The notes under the pieces were generated by a model that was given only the letters and a program-made list of their open reading frames with translations, searched no databases and had not been told where the DNA came from. A DNA stretch of 8,318 nucleotides, from NCBI GenBank assembly GCA_026692885.1, contig JAPLNJ010000939.1:1-8318 (forward strand). The letters run 5' to 3'. The stretch's first letter is position 1. Every line of letters starts with the position of its first letter. This DNA is from Planctomycetota bacterium (GTDB lineage: Bacteria > Planctomycetota > Planctomycetia > Pirellulales > Pirellulaceae). This document shows, piece after piece, positions 1-6,135 of the stretch. Made by a program: the position numbers and the translations under genes.

Positions 1-42
1 AATCCTTGGACAATCGGCAGACAAGACGTCTTCGAATTTCAT
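1..42 (-). CDS. Possible 5' end of a leftward gene, cut by the window edge
   Basis: Read leftwards from an ATG at 42-40, the first 14 codons are open to the window edge and give MKFEDVLSADCPRI, which looks like a natural N-terminus. No Shine-Dalgarno site precedes it. An A+T-rich patch at 101-109 in otherwise GC-rich DNA could belong to its promoter. The + strand is also open in one frame (1-177, stop at 178-180), and a second + frame stops at 102-104, so the tail of a rightward gene cannot be ruled out. The product cannot be named from so few residues. Confidence 0.25.
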   Translation of the reverse strand, partial: MKFEDVLSADCPRI

Positions 43-298
43 GGGATGACAACGACCGCGACCGCGTCCGCGTCGGGGGTGAGACGCGTTTGGCGATGCA
101 ATAAATTTGGTCCGCGAGAGACCGCTGCTTGTCCTCACCGATTGCGTTTGCCCCGCGAGATCAACTTTGGAGCGGCCTAGGCGCAGGCGGGCAACGAACG
201 CGACTCGGAGGACTTAAACTAGGGTACGCAAGAGCCCGTGAACGCCGACTTGGCTGCAACGGGATGCCGGTGTTGCCGCTGCCCTTGAGCGTGGCGGA
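43..298. other. Stretch without a recognisable gene
   Basis: No convincing gene is visible here. A 61-codon frame at 129-314 would need a TTG start, has no ribosome binding site and gives an arginine- and glycine-rich composition typical of chance frames in GC-rich DNA. Positions 51-77 carry a short CCGCG/CCGCGT-type imperfect tandem run. No tRNA-like T-loop and no convincing terminator hairpin was found. Confidence 0.4.
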
Positions 299-328
299 TT
301 TACAAACTCCTTGACGCTACCTTACAAT
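299..328 (+). promoter_or_regulatory. Candidate sigma-70-type promoter for the DUF5684-like gene
   Basis: A TTTACA (299-304) is followed after 18 bases by TACAAT (323-328). Each hexamer matches five of six positions of the sigma-70 consensus. Initiation would fall near 335, giving a leader of about 60 bases to the ATG at 398. This is a pattern match by eye only. Confidence 0.4.
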
Positions 329-397
329 CTTGAGGTTAACATGGCCCGCAGTCATGATCCGGTCATGTGTTCACTTGGCCAGGAAGGGGTGTTGGCG

Positions 398-967
398 ATG
401 AAGCGTACAGTTCTCTTGGTTTCGGCAGTCACGATACTACTGGTCATCCTGGGCCTCGCGTTCCCGGGATTTGTTGGTGCTCAGAATTCCCCAAGAACCC
501 CTGGGATGAACGTCGAGTTCGACTTCAATGAGGACGACCAGGTGAAGGCCGAAACAGCGCGGCAAGACAACAACGACGCGGCGCGGCAAGACAAGGCGGC
601 AGGTGGCGAGATCGTCCTCATCGTCTTGACGCTCGTTGGGCTGGGCGTCACGGCCGTCATGGCAGTGATGATCGCTTCGTTGTGGGTGATCTTCGGCAAG
701 GCGGGCAAGCCTGGTTGGGCGGCAATCATCCCCATCTACAACGTGATCGTGCTACTGGAAATATGCGGCCGGCCGACTTGGTGGATTCTGCTGCTCTTGA
801 CCCCGTGCTTCCAACTTTGGGCGACGGTGGTGGTGGGGAACGATTTGGCCAAGTCGTTTGGCAAGGACGTCCTATTCGGCCTCGGCCTCTGGCTGTTGGG
901 TTTCGTCTTCCTGCCGATCTTGGCCTTCGGCAGCGCCCGGTATCAAGGTCCATCCGCAGCTACTTAG
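398..967 (+). CDS. DUF5684-like membrane protein with signal peptide
   Basis: Function unknown. This start is chosen over in-frame starts further upstream because AGGAAGGGG at 381-389 lies 8 bases before the ATG, and because the protein then opens with a clean Sec signal: basic KR, a hydrophobic core at residues 4-22, and a probable cut after VGA at 26-28. Residues 29-70 form a charged, low-complexity linker containing ARQD twice. Residues 72-99, about 127-146 and 157-177 are hydrophobic helices. Between and within them is the block GKPGWAAIIPIYN (about 103-115) followed by VLLEICGRP and DLAKSFGK, the hallmark of the DUF5684 family. Some databases label such proteins signal peptidase I, but no catalytic Ser/Lys pair context is visible. 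The length of 189 residues suits a small membrane protein. It appears to be transcribed alone: a candidate promoter lies upstream and a strong hairpin begins 3 bases after the stop. Confidence 0.8.
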   Translation: MKRTVLLVSAVTILLVILGLAFPGFVGAQNSPRTPGMNVEFDFNEDDQVKAETARQDNNDAARQDKAAGGEIVLIVLTLVGLGVTAVMAVMIASLWVIFGKAGKPGWAAIIPIYNVIVLLEICGRPTWWILLLLTPCFQLWATVVVGNDLAKSFGKDVLFGLGLWLLGFVFLPILAFGSARYQGPSAAT

Positions 968-970
968 GTA

Positions 971-1013
971 CGGCTGGCGTCTGAGGGGCGGTGTTTCACC
1001 GACGCCCAGGCCG
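971..1013 (+). terminator. Stem-loop just after the DUF5684-like gene
   Basis: GGCGTC (976-981) pairs with GACGCC (1001-1006). The stem extends outwards through CGGCT (971-975) and AGGCCG (1008-1013) with single-base bulges. A nested perfect hairpin, CGGTG-TTT-CACCG, occupies 989-1001. It starts 3 bases after the stop codon. No T-run follows, so it may stop transcription poorly or act as an mRNA 3' end stabiliser. Confidence 0.4.
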
Positions 1014-1052
1014 AATCCAGTGAGGTTCCATTAGGGTCAACCGTTAGTCGCG

Positions 1053-1082
1053 TTTGCATTCCGGCGTCTGCGCGATTACAAT
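1053..1082 (+). promoter_or_regulatory. Candidate promoter for the small membrane gene and asnB
   Basis: TTTGCA (1053-1058, four of six matches) is followed after 18 bases by TACAAT (1077-1082, five of six). The -10 core is embedded in TTACAAT, the same heptamer as in the candidate promoter at 299-328. The leader to the ATG at 1161 would be about 70 bases. The support is weak and based on reading alone. Confidence 0.3.
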
Positions 1083-1160
1083 TCCGCGGGTGTTTGCGGT
1101 GGCGAATGCCAGGAAAGTCCGCGCATTGGGGCGGCCGAGACCAGCGTCGGAGACGTCAGC

Positions 1161-1523
1161 ATGGGGGCCATGGACATTACGTTTGCAGTTCTCGCCATGG
1201 TGTCCGGCCTCGCCACGATGGTCTTCTTCGTTGTCGTCCTCGTGGAGATGTTCAAGCGACAGCAGACGGCTATCGCCATTGCCTGCATTGTCTTGTTCTT
1301 GACGACTTTAATGGGCGGGCCGCTCGTGGCCTTCGTCTATGGCTGGATCAAGGTGAAGGAGTGGAGTCTCCAGGTGAACATGTTGGCCTGGACGGGTTGT
1401 CTGGCGGTCTGCCTGATCTCGGCGGGAATCTGGGGCGCCCGGGCACAATCGCGACAGCAGCGGTTGGACCACGAAATGCAGCAACAGGTCGACGTCGAGG
1501 AATTGAAGATCGAGACGCACTAA
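1161..1523 (+). CDS. Small three-helix membrane protein of unknown function
   Basis: I do not recognise a named family. The 120 residues contain three hydrophobic segments at about 7-29, 37-60 and 74-92. Between the first two is the basic turn EMFKRQQ. After the second comes a conserved-looking YGWIKVKEW motif, and the protein ends in a polar, charged tail (93-120) rich in Q, E and D. There is no signal-peptide cleavage motif, so the first helix probably stays in the membrane. The start at 1161 is preferred to the ATG at 1170 because GGAG at 1149-1152 lies 8 bases upstream. It ends 19 bases before the GTG of asnB, so the two are probably co-transcribed. Whether it works with AsnB is unknown; a tight gap shows shared expression, not shared function. 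Confidence 0.75.
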   Translation: MGAMDITFAVLAMVSGLATMVFFVVVLVEMFKRQQTAIAIACIVLFLTTLMGGPLVAFVYGWIKVKEWSLQVNMLAWTGCLAVCLISAGIWGARAQSRQQRLDHEMQQQVDVEELKIETH

Positions 1524-1542
1524 TATCCAGGGATCGGCGAAC

Positions 1543-3465
1543 GTGTGTGGCATCACCGGCGCAGTTTGGACCGATCCGCAATTGGCGATTGAGCCGCCGG
1601 TGCTGGCCCGCATGACAGAAGTGCTCCGCCATCGTGGTCCCGACGATGGCGGTTCCTATTTCAGCGACTTCCGGCTGCGTACGCCGTACGAGGCCATGCC
1701 CGGCGTCGCCCTGGGGTTTCGGCGGCTGTCGATCATCGACGTGGCGGGCGGCCGCCAGCCGCTGGCGAACGAAGACGGCAGCGTGTGGATCGTCTTCAAC
1801 GGGGAAATCTACAACTTCTCCGAACTGCGGCATCGCTTGGAAGGGGCCGGTCACCGCTTCCAGACGCGCAGCGATACCGAGACGATCGTCCATCTCTACG
1901 AGGACGAAGGCCCCGCTTGCTTCCGGCATCTGAACGGCATGTTCGCGGTCGCGATCTGGGATGCGCGGCAGCGGCGACTGGTGCTGGGCCGCGACCGTTT
2001 GGGCAAGAAGCCGCTGGTTTATCGGCACGAGCCGGGGCGACTATCCTTTGCCAGCGAACTGAAGAGCCTGCTGGAGATCCCCGGCATGCCCCGGGAGATC
2101 GATCCCGGCGCGATCGACGAATACCTAACCTACCAGTATGTGCCCCATCCGCGCACTATTTTTCGCGGCATCCACAAGCTGCCGCCCGGGCACGTGGCCG
2201 TCTACAGCGATGAGACCCTGCAGGTCCAACCTTACTGGCAGCCCGATTTCCAGGTCGAGCGGCCGCTGCCTGAGGCCGAAGCGATCGAGCGTCTGCGCGA
2301 CGTGTTCGAGTCGGCGGTCGAACTGCGTCTGCAGAGCGAAGTGCCCCTGGGCGCCTTCCTCTCCGGCGGCGTGGATTCGTCGCTCGTGGTGGCCATCGCT
2401 CAGCAGAAACTCGCGCAGCCGATGAAGACGTTCTCGATCGGGTTTCCCGTGCCCGAGTATGACGAGACTCGCTATGCCCGCTTGGTCGCGACCCACTTGA
2501 AAACCGACCACCACGAGTTTCAGGTGACGCCCGACGGCATGGCCATCCTGCCGCAGTTGGTCTGGCATTACGACGAGCCGTTTGCGGACAGCTCGGCAAT
2601 CCCCACCTGGTACGTGTCCCAGCTGACTCGCCAGCACGTTACCGTCGCCTTGTCGGGGGACGGGGGTGACGAGTTATTCGCCGGCTATCCGCGCTACAAG
2701 GCGGTGGCGCTGAGCGCCACGTTGGACCGCCTGTGGCCGCTGCGTTGGATGTTTGGTTCCCACCTCTGGCAGCGGCTGCCGTCCTCGACTCGCCAGAAAT
2801 CAACGCTGCGGCGTTTCAAACGATTCTGCGAGGTGTTGCACACGCCTCCGCTACGACGCTACCTGGATTGGATCGGGATCTTCAACGAGGCGGCGCGGGG
2901 CTCTCTGTACGCCGATGAATTCTTGGAACGGTTGCCCGATCGTGATCCGCTGCTCTTCCTGCAAGCGGCCTGGGATCGCGTTCGTGACCGGGATCCGGTC
3001 ACCGCCATGAGCTTGACCGATCTGGTTACGTACTTGCCGTGCGACTTGATGACCAAGGTGGATGTGGCCTCGATGGCCCATGCCCTGGAGTGCCGTCAGC
3101 CTTTCCTGGACTATCGCGTCGTCGAGTTGGCGGCCTCCTTGCCCATCGGCCTGAAGTATCGCGGTGGTCAGGGCAAGCGACTGCTGCGGGCGGCGTTCGG
3201 GCACTTGCTGCCACGCGTGATCTGGACTCGCCGCAAAATGGGTTTTGGCGTGCCGCTGGAGCACTGGTTCCGCAACGAGCTCCGCGACCTGACCCACGAC
3301 GTCTTACTGGGAACCACGGCTGGTCAGCGTGGTTTCTTCCGACCGGAGCGGGTGCGTCAGCTGGTCGAGCAACACGAGCGGGGAGAGGCCAACCACTGCT
3401 ATCGACTGTGGGCCTTGCTAATTCTGGAGTTATGGATGCAGCGTTGGTGTGATCCATCCCTTTAG
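1543..3465 (+). CDS. asnB: Asparagine synthetase, glutamine-hydrolysing
   Basis: Cytoplasmic enzyme that converts aspartate, glutamine and ATP to asparagine, glutamate, AMP and PPi. The GTG start is fixed by the second residue, Cys2, which becomes the N-terminal nucleophile after the initiator is removed; AGGG at 1529-1532 serves as a weak ribosome binding site. The class II glutaminase domain covers about residues 2-215 and shows Arg61 in RRLSIID, the NGEIYN block (86-91) and Asp111, matching the glutamine-binding residues of E. coli AsnB. The synthetase domain follows, with the ATP-pyrophosphatase loop SGGVDSS (274-280), SGDGGDE (371-377) and the late KMGFGVP block (565-571). The length of 640 residues is normal. 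Close relatives in exopolysaccharide and exosortase clusters may amidate other substrates, but no such partner genes are visible here, so asparagine synthesis is the default call. It follows the small membrane gene after 19 bases. Confidence 0.95.
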   Translation: MCGITGAVWTDPQLAIEPPVLARMTEVLRHRGPDDGGSYFSDFRLRTPYEAMPGVALGFRRLSIIDVAGGRQPLANEDGSVWIVFNGEIYNFSELRHRLEGAGHRFQTRSDTETIVHLYEDEGPACFRHLNGMFAVAIWDARQRRLVLGRDRLGKKPLVYRHEPGRLSFASELKSLLEIPGMPREIDPGAIDEYLTYQYVPHPRTIFRGIHKLPPGHVAVYSDETLQVQPYWQPDFQVERPLPEAEAIERLRDVFESAVELRLQSEVPLGAFLSGGVDSSLVVAIAQQKLAQPMKTFSIGFPVPEYDETRYARLVATHLKTDHHEFQVTPDGMAILPQLVWHYDEPFADSSAIPTWYVSQLTRQHVTVALSGDGGDELFAGYPRYKAVALSATLDRLWPLRWMFGSHLWQRLPSSTRQKSTLRRFKRFCEVLHTPPLRRYLDWIGIFNEAARGSLYADEFLERLPDRDPLLFLQAAWDRVRDRDPVTAMSLTDLVTYLPCDLMTKVDVASMAHALECRQPFLDYRVVELAASLPIGLKYRGGQGKRLLRAAFGHLLPRVIWTRRKMGFGVPLEHWFRNELRDLTHDVLLGTTAGQRGFFRPERVRQLVEQHERGEANHCYRLWALLILELWMQRWCDPSL

Positions 3466-3507
3466 CAACATGTGCGAAGTGGATAAACTGCGAGTCTGAT
3501 GGCGTTA

Positions 3508-3606
3508 GGAGCGGCCGAAACATAACTCCCTCGCCCCGGCACTCCGGGGAGAGGGTTGGGGTGAGGGGAGGAGGAGCACATGCCGAACCTGTTTTTCGGC
3601 CGTTCC
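3508..3606. repeat. Compact repeat element with 13-base terminal inverted repeats
   Basis: The left end at 3508-3520 (GGAGCGGCCGAAA) is the inverted match, 12 of 13 bases, of the right end at 3594-3606. Inside is a hairpin of 12 pairs with one mismatch: CCCTCGCCCCGG (3528-3539) and CCGGGGAGAGGG (3544-3555) around a CACT loop. GGGGTGAGGGGAG follows. A smaller GCCGAA/TTCGGC hairpin occupies 3582-3600 and overlaps the right end. The core resembles the dispersed G/C-rich intergenic repeats that read 'PHPNPLP' when translated, which are known from many bacteria. It fills most of the gap between asnB and glgC. It could act as a transcription attenuator or mRNA stabiliser, but the hairpin has no T-run. 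Confidence 0.6.
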
Positions 3607-3635
3607 GTAGTCGGAGCTAACCCCCTGGAGGTCTG

Positions 3636-4889
3636 ATGATGCCGGATACGTTGGCGGTGATCTTGGCGGGCGGCCGCGGCGAGCGTCTGGAGCCGCTGAC
3701 GCGCGACCGCGCGAAGCCCGCTGTGCCGTTTGGCGGCAGCTTTCGCATCATCGACTTCACGCTGTCGAACTGTCTGAACAGCGGCCTGCGGAAGATGCTG
3801 GTCCTCACGCAGTTCAAGTCGATCAGCCTGGATCGTCACATCAACCTCGGCTGGCGCCGCTTCTTCTGCCCCGACTTGGGCGAGTTCATCGACGTGGTAC
3901 CGCCCCAGCAGCGGGTCTACGAGCACTGGTATCAGGGCACCGCCGACGCCGTCTATCAGAACATCTATACGATTGAAAAGGAGCATCCCGAGTTCATCGT
4001 GATTCTGGCTGGTGATCACATCTATAAGATGAACTACCGCGAGATGGTCAATTATCACATTCGGCTCAATGCGGACCTGACGATCGGCGTGCTGCGGGTC
4101 GCACGCCAGACCGCCGGGCAGTTCGGGGTGATGGAGATCAACGCCGACCGGCGGGTCGTGGGCTTTGCGGAGAAACCGCGCGATCCCCAGCCGATTCCTG
4201 GCGATCCGGAGTACTGCTTGGCGTCGATGGGGATCTACGTGTTCAAGGCCCAGTTCTTGTTCGAACAGTTGTTGCAGGATGCCAACCTGCCGGACAGCAT
4301 GCACGATTTTGGCCGAGATATCATTCCGTCCATCATCCGCACGCACCGCGTGTTCGCCTTTCCGTTCCTCGGTAGCGGGGGGGAAGACGACGCCTACTGG
4401 CGCGACGTGGGGACCCTGGACGCTTACTATGCGGCGAACATGGATTTGGTGGCGGTAGTGCCCGATCTGAATATGTACGACGAAAAGTGGCCGATCCATA
4501 CCTATCAGCGTGTGCTACCGCCGCCCAAGTTCGTATTTAGCGGCGGCGAAGATCCTGACCGCATCGGCCACGCCCTGGACAGCATCATCTGTCCCGGTTG
4601 CATCCTGTCAGGCGGCCAGGTCAAACACAGCATTCTGGGACCCAAAGTGCACATCCACAGTTACTCGCGGGTCTCGGATTCCATCCTTTTCGAAGGCGTC
4701 GAAATTGGCCGTTACGCGAAGGTTCAGCGGGCGATTATTGAGAAGGGCGTCAAGATTCCGGCGCACACGACGATCGGCGACGACCCGGACCAAGATCGCG
4801 CGCGCGGCTTGACGGTAACCGACAGTGGCATCGTCGTGGTGCCCAGGGTGGACGGCATCGAAGACCTGCTGGCGAGACCTACGGCTTGA
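3636..4889 (+). CDS. glgC: Glucose-1-phosphate adenylyltransferase (ADP-glucose pyrophosphorylase)
   Basis: Makes ADP-glucose and PPi from glucose 1-phosphate and ATP, the committed step of bacterial glycogen synthesis, in the cytoplasm. Two ATG codons stand in tandem at 3636 and 3639. GGAGG at 3627-3631 is spaced 4 bases from the first and 7 from the second, so 3639 may be the real start. The nucleotidyltransferase domain (about 1-280) shows the GGRGERLEPLT nucleotide loop (12-22), RAKPAVPFGG, YQGTADAVYQN, LAGDHIYKMNY, the sugar-phosphate lysine Lys180 in FAEKP (E. coli Lys195), ASMGIYVF, DFGRDIIP and YWRDVGTLDAYY. A left-handed beta-helix tail follows (about 300-400). The residue matching E. 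coli Lys39, linked to fructose 1,6-bisphosphate activation, is Asp24, as is common outside enterics, so the activator may differ. No other glycogen gene lies in the window. The 417-residue length is normal. Its last 11 bases overlap the convergent oxidoreductase gene. Confidence 0.96.
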   Translation: MMPDTLAVILAGGRGERLEPLTRDRAKPAVPFGGSFRIIDFTLSNCLNSGLRKMLVLTQFKSISLDRHINLGWRRFFCPDLGEFIDVVPPQQRVYEHWYQGTADAVYQNIYTIEKEHPEFIVILAGDHIYKMNYREMVNYHIRLNADLTIGVLRVARQTAGQFGVMEINADRRVVGFAEKPRDPQPIPGDPEYCLASMGIYVFKAQFLFEQLLQDANLPDSMHDFGRDIIPSIIRTHRVFAFPFLGSGGEDDAYWRDVGTLDAYYAANMDLVAVVPDLNMYDEKWPIHTYQRVLPPPKFVFSGGEDPDRIGHALDSIICPGCILSGGQVKHSILGPKVHIHSYSRVSDSILFEGVEIGRYAKVQRAIIEKGVKIPAHTTIGDDPDQDRARGLTVTDSGIVVVPRVDGIEDLLARPTA

Positions 4890-5871
4890 GCACGATCTTG
4901 CCCGCCAGTGTCCCGGCCAAGCGTAGCGTGTTGTCTTCCTGTAGTCGATGCGCGGCGGCGGTCTCCGAGAGCGGCAGGATCTTGCCGATGTGTGATTGCA
5001 GACGGCCTTCGGCCAACCAGCGGTTCAGGTCTGTCGCGCACACCCGCAGTTCTTCGGGCGACGCCTTGAACATCACGATTCCGTGCAACGAGCACTCCTT
5101 GACATAGAACGGTCCCACCGGAAACGGCGGGCGCGCATCGCGGCCAGCCATCAAGATCATGCGGCCCCGCTCGGCCAGATAGCCCACGCACATTTCAAAG
5201 TCCGGCTCGCGGCGGGTCTCCCAGTACACATTGACGCCCTGGGGCGCGAACTCGGCGACCGCTGCGGCAACGTTCTCGGTCTTGTAGTTCACGGCCACGT
5301 CAGCGCCTAAGTCGCGGCAGGCGGCGGCTTTTTCCTCGCTGCCCACAGTCGCCAGCACGCGAACGCCGGCGGCCTTGGCCAACTGCACCACCAGCGAACC
5401 TACCCCGCCACTCCCGCCGTTGACGAACAGCGTCTCGCCGGGTTGCACCCTGGCGGCTCGAAACAAGCCCAGATGTGCGGTGACCCCGACTAAAGCCGAG
5501 GCGGCCACGGTCTCGTCGGACACGCTCGCGGGCGTCGGGTACAACCAGCCTTCGTCCACTGCGCAATATTCTGCGAACGTTCCCTGGCGCCCCATCAATC
5601 CCTGATTGGTGCCCCACACCCGATCGCCCACTCGGAACCGGGTCGCGTTCGGTCCCAGGGACTCCACGACGCCCGCCAAGTCGCAACCCACGATGAAGGG
5701 CTGTGGCAGCGGCCAGTAGTTGGCCCCATTGCGAATGTAGGTGTCAATCGGATTGACCGACACGGCCGAGACCTTGACGAGCACTTCCGCGGCCTGCGGT
5801 GTGGGTTTCGGCAGATCGCCAAAAATAATGTTTTCTGGGGGACCAGGCTGTTCGATATAGGCAGCTTTCAT
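4879..5871 (-). CDS. Quinone oxidoreductase-like protein, medium-chain dehydrogenase family
   Basis: Predicted cytoplasmic NADPH-dependent reductase of the zinc-free zeta-crystallin/QOR branch; the substrate is unknown (quinones, enals or enones in relatives). A GroES-like domain covers about residues 1-125, with VSVNPIDTYIRNG and GCDLAGVVESLG. The Rossmann domain carries the cofactor loop NGGSGGVGS (151-159). The cysteine and histidine ligands of zinc alcohol dehydrogenases are absent. Where most family members have a DxVGG-type segment, this one has NVYWETRREPDFE (214-226) before the GRMILMAGR strand, suggesting a distinct subfamily. The ATG start is supported by GAGGAG (complement of 5882-5887), 10 bases upstream. 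The length of 330 residues is typical. It is convergent with glgC, overlapping it by 11 bases, and divergent from the ABC exporter across a 264-base spacer. Confidence 0.88.
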   Translation of the reverse strand: MKAAYIEQPGPPENIIFGDLPKPTPQAAEVLVKVSAVSVNPIDTYIRNGANYWPLPQPFIVGCDLAGVVESLGPNATRFRVGDRVWGTNQGLMGRQGTFAEYCAVDEGWLYPTPASVSDETVAASALVGVTAHLGLFRAARVQPGETLFVNGGSGGVGSLVVQLAKAAGVRVLATVGSEEKAAACRDLGADVAVNYKTENVAAAVAEFAPQGVNVYWETRREPDFEMCVGYLAERGRMILMAGRDARPPFPVGPFYVKECSLHGIVMFKASPEELRVCATDLNRWLAEGRLQSHIGKILPLSETAAAHRLQEDNTLRLAGTLAGKIVLKP

Positions 5872-5975
5872 GGACTCGCAGCTCCTCGTGATTGGGGTCT
5901 TGATCGTTAGAACTTAACGCCGGATCTGCCCGCTTCAAAGGGGGCAACCCCTGGCAAGGCCGTTCCGTCTGAAAC

Positions 5976-6020
5976 GCAGTGTCTTGCAAGGCGACGTCTT
6001 GCAAGACGACATTGCACTGC
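5976..6020. promoter_or_regulatory. Double palindromic repeat in the divergent promoter region
   Basis: Two 15-base direct repeats stand head to tail: GTCTTGCAAGGCGAC (5981-5995) and GTCTTGCAAGACGAC (5996-6010), identical at 14 of 15 positions. The second contains a perfect 14-base palindrome (5995-6008). The pair can also form one perfect 10-pair hairpin (5981-5990 with 5998-6007, 7-base loop). The block is bounded by the inverted hexamers GCAGTG (5976-5981) and CACTGC (6015-6020). It lies between the starts of the oxidoreductase and exporter genes, where a paired operator for a dimeric regulator would be expected. The regulator is unknown. Confidence 0.5.
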
Positions 6021-6041
6021 CAGCCGCGTACAGGTTACACT
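6012..6041 (+). promoter_or_regulatory. Weak candidate promoter for the ABC exporter
   Basis: TTGCAC (6012-6017) is followed after 18 bases by TACACT (6036-6041). The first hexamer matches only its TTG, and the second matches four of six positions. If real, the palindromic repeats end just upstream of or on the -35 region, and the leader to the ATG at 6136 is about 90 bases. Support is weak. Confidence 0.22.
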
Positions 6042-6135
6042 GCTCCTGGCCCGCTGGGAAAGACTTCGGAGGTCTGCCGCGGAGCTCTTTGGTCATCGTC
6101 CCACGGATCGCTCGATTTCCAGACACGGATCGTCG

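Noticed and set aside
129..314. A 61-codon + strand frame
   Set aside because: TTG start, no ribosome binding site, arginine- and glycine-rich chance composition. It would also run through the better-supported candidate promoter at 299-328.
311..397. A longer N-terminus for the DUF5684-like protein
   Set aside because: The extension would put 29 polar residues before a clean signal peptide, and the strong ribosome binding site lies inside it, just before the ATG at 398.
398..967. Signal peptidase I as the function of the first membrane protein
   Set aside because: This label circulates for DUF5684 relatives, but no catalytic serine and lysine boxes are present.
1348..2028. A 226-codon - strand frame across the small membrane gene and asnB
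   Set aside because: It spans two real genes on the other strand and shows no motif.
3528..3555. Classic rho-independent terminator for asnB
   Set aside because: The hairpin is strong but is followed by GGTTGGGGTGAGG, not a T-run, and it forms the core of a larger repeat element.
3462..4499. A 345-codon open frame on the - strand across glgC
   Set aside because: Shadow of a certain gene. Its N-terminal part is the translated intergenic repeat (PHPNPLPGVPGRG), and no domain is recognisable.
1543..4889. A joint asparagine-glycogen pathway cluster
   Set aside because: asnB and glgC share direction, but a 170-base gap with a repeat element lies between them and no known pathway links the two products.
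5941..5951. GGGG-CAA-CCCC mini-hairpin in the divergent region
   Set aside because: Only four pairs with a three-base loop; expected by chance in GC-rich DNA.
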